Positions 62,540-64,000 of a stretch of 64,000 nt of DNA are shown here, in pieces. The stretch's first letter is position 1, and each line of letters starts with the position of its first letter. The stretch is taken from the NCBI GenBank assembly GCA_903832775.1, contig CAILCX010000071.1, positions 41,056 to 105,055 on the forward strand. Direction: 5' to 3'. Origin of the DNA: an uncultured Methylobacter sp. GTDB lineage: Bacteria; Pseudomonadota; Gammaproteobacteria; Methylococcales; Methylomonadaceae. A model generated the notes under the pieces. It did not search any database and was not told the origin of the DNA. It was given only the letters and a program-made list of their open reading frames with translations. The translations under genes were made by a program, and so were the position numbers.

Positions 62540-63559
62540 ATGGCAACAATAAGAAAACGCGCATCGGGAAGCTGGGAAATTATTATTCAGTATAAAGGGG
62601 GTTTGCCTAAGCCGCATTATGCGAGTGCCGATACCGAAGAGGCGGCAAGAGTTTATGCATTGGGTGTAGAGCGGTTATTAGATCAAGGGATATTACCGTT
62701 GAACTACAGGAATCTACTCCAGCGCCCGTTAAATTTGTCGACACTTGGGCTCGGCAATATTTAGTTCAGGTGTCTATTTCTGAATCTGATCGGCTATTGC
62801 TAAATGCTATGCTGCCCAAATTGGCTACGTTTAAGATTTCACAATTGAATAGTGCCTGGGCGCAAGACTGGGTAACTGAAATGAAGCGCATAGATAAGCT
62901 ATCTCCCAGTTCGATTCGGCATAAGGTTGGTGCGCTCGCAAGGTTGCTGGATTGGTGTTTGCGTAATGATTGGCTTGGCTCTAATTCTTTGCGACTGTTG
63001 CCAAAGCGCTATGCAAGTTACACTGATTCAGATGGCGATAAAAAGATTGATACTGAACGGGATCGACGCTTGCATCCTGGTGAATATGAAAAGATTTTGT
63101 GGGTGTTGGCTGGAAATTTCTCTGAAGGTGTTCAGCGCGGCATTACGACAAATGATCGACTTGCGTGGGAGTTGTTATTTACCCTTGCAATTGAAACAGC
63201 TATGCGACTGCGTGAAATGTACACACTGTCAATAGGGCAGGTTGATTTGGGAAAGAAAACGATATTTCTGGATAAAACAAAGAATGGAGATAAGCGGCAA
63301 GTTCCGCTGTCATCAGTTGCCTTAGCTGCATTAACAGGCTGGAATTTCCATAATGATTTAATTTTTCCATTTTGGGATGGCAAACATGAATCGTTGCGTC
63401 ATACTACAATGAAGTTAAGCCGGAAGTGGACAGCAATTGCCAGGCTTGCTGGGTGTGAAGATTTACATTTTCATGATTTTTAGTGGCCATAAGGACTTAC
63501 AAATGCTTAAGCGGTATGTCAATATTAGAGGATCTGATTTGGCAGAAATGTTGTGGTAA
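62540..63559 (+). pseudogene. Broken tyrosine-recombinase integrase
   Basis: The N-terminus MATIRKRASGSWEIIIQYKG starts a phage-type integrase unrelated to the P4-type one. The frame shifts near 62690: reading one base over gives ITVELQESTPAPVKFVDTWA and joins the second ORF (62770). That ORF has the catalytic Arg in ETAMRLREMYTL and Lys in DKTKNGDKRQVPLS but stops after LHFHDF. In another frame SGHKDLQMLKRYVNIRGSDL continues to 63559. About two dozen residues expected between HDLRHE and SGHKDL are missing, including the second catalytic Arg. Two independent lesions make it non-functional. Confidence 0.9.
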
Positions 63560-64000
63560 TTATCCACTGACATTTCCCAGTTTTAGCGGGGATTATCGGT
63601 TATGAGGGTGCATATTTATGGGGTTTGCTACATGTTCGCAAAGCCTATCAATAATGGTCTCGCAATCCAGTACTTACGTCAACTTACCTTCCCAATTTCT
63701 GGGAAACTTCAGTCATCCATACGCCGTAATATTAACTAGGCGATCTTTGCGGGGTCTTCCTCTCTTTATAGGTTTCGTAGTACCAACTCCTTGCACAGCT
63801 TTCATCGCATTATAATGTTGGCGCCGATTGAAAATTGACCAGGATAATTGCTGTATAGCGTAATCTACAGCATTAAAATAGTCGACCAGACTAAGTTAGT
63901 TTTACCTCCCTTTTGCTATTGAACCGTCACTTTGAAATAAAGAAAGATTCATCCTATTCATCTGCATCAACCTCTGCAGTATCTGAGGTTGGAGACACAC
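63560..64000. other. Terminal region without a supported gene
   Basis: 441 bp. The 65-codon plus ORF of the track looks spurious. On the minus strand a 31-codon frame near 63715-63810 encodes KPIKRGRPRKDRL, an AT-hook or transposase-like fragment, suggesting a mobile-element remnant. Nothing else is recognised. Confidence 0.4.

Noticed and set aside
63618-63815. 65-codon plus ORF near the window end
   Set aside because: No family features; the opposite strand shows a short KRGRPRKD-containing fragment that better explains the region as mobile-element debris.
55599-64000. CRISPR array, retron or toxin-antitoxin RNA repeats in the island
   Set aside because: No regular spacer-repeat array, no reverse transcriptase and no tandem repeats of the ToxIN type; only isolated dyads are present.

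Overview
The window reads as a chromosomal segment of a gammaproteobacterium. Type IV pilus, polar-flagellum and envelope genes have Pseudomonas-like arrangements. A four-gene ABC/beta-propeller cluster of the kind associated with PQQ-dependent alcohol oxidation suggests a methylotroph, perhaps a type I methanotroph (Methylococcales). The taxonomic placement is inference: no methane monooxygenase, methanol dehydrogenase or rRNA gene is present.

Layout. 1-6.6 kb (minus): tetR, adaptor, RND pump and outer-membrane channel as one efflux operon, with a perfect palindrome in the promoter spacer; the channel gene runs off the window start and is absent from the ORF track. 7-12.3 kb (minus): pilMNOPQ, followed divergently by penicillin-binding protein 1A, then convergent secA. 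18.1-23.5 kb (plus): Wzx/MATE-like flippase, AI-2E-family transporter, haem-containing fatty acid cis/trans isomerase, and an arginine-doublet protein. 23.5-28.6 kb: housekeeping and small conserved genes (PPOX-like, DUF2288, TPR, DUF1415, CBS pair, adk, asd). 28.7-32.2 kb: fimV convergent with a receiver-HPt protein. 32.5-45.5 kb (plus): fliLMNOPQR-flhBA-flhF-fleN-fliA, then motCD, a 52-codon gene missing from the ORF track, and a DUF2802 gene. Sigma-54-type promoters precede fliL and motC. The cheYZAB block found between fliA and motC in Pseudomonas is absent. 45.6-48.9 kb: Bax-inhibitor-1-like protein, truncated haemoglobin, metallopeptidase with a probable non-standard start codon, MOSC protein, and a short unknown. 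49.2-52.9 kb: the PQQ-associated ABC cluster. 53-55.4 kb: two unknown proteins.

From 55.4 kb the character changes. A strong promoter drives tRNA-Gly(GCC), then a terminator-like hairpin, then tRNA-Cys(GCA) only 7 nt further on. Immediately downstream lie integrase arm-type repeats and a P4-type integrase, so tRNA-Cys is very likely the attachment site of a genomic island. The island (about 55.6-62.5 kb) is AT-rich and carries an AlpA-type regulator, several unrecognised proteins, inverted repeats sharing an ACTAGGT half-site, a 480-bp noncoding stretch dense in dyads, and two unknown ORFs lying in one reading frame separated by a single TAA. Its far side has another copy of the arm-type repeats and then a second integrase, unrelated in sequence, that is a pseudogene (frameshift plus internal deletion).

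The most unusual items are the tRNA-Gly/hairpin/tRNA-Cys unit, the dyad-rich noncoding block with the stop-interrupted gene behind it, and the arginine-doublet protein. I do not see a CRISPR array, reverse transcriptase, recognisable defence system or complete insertion sequence.
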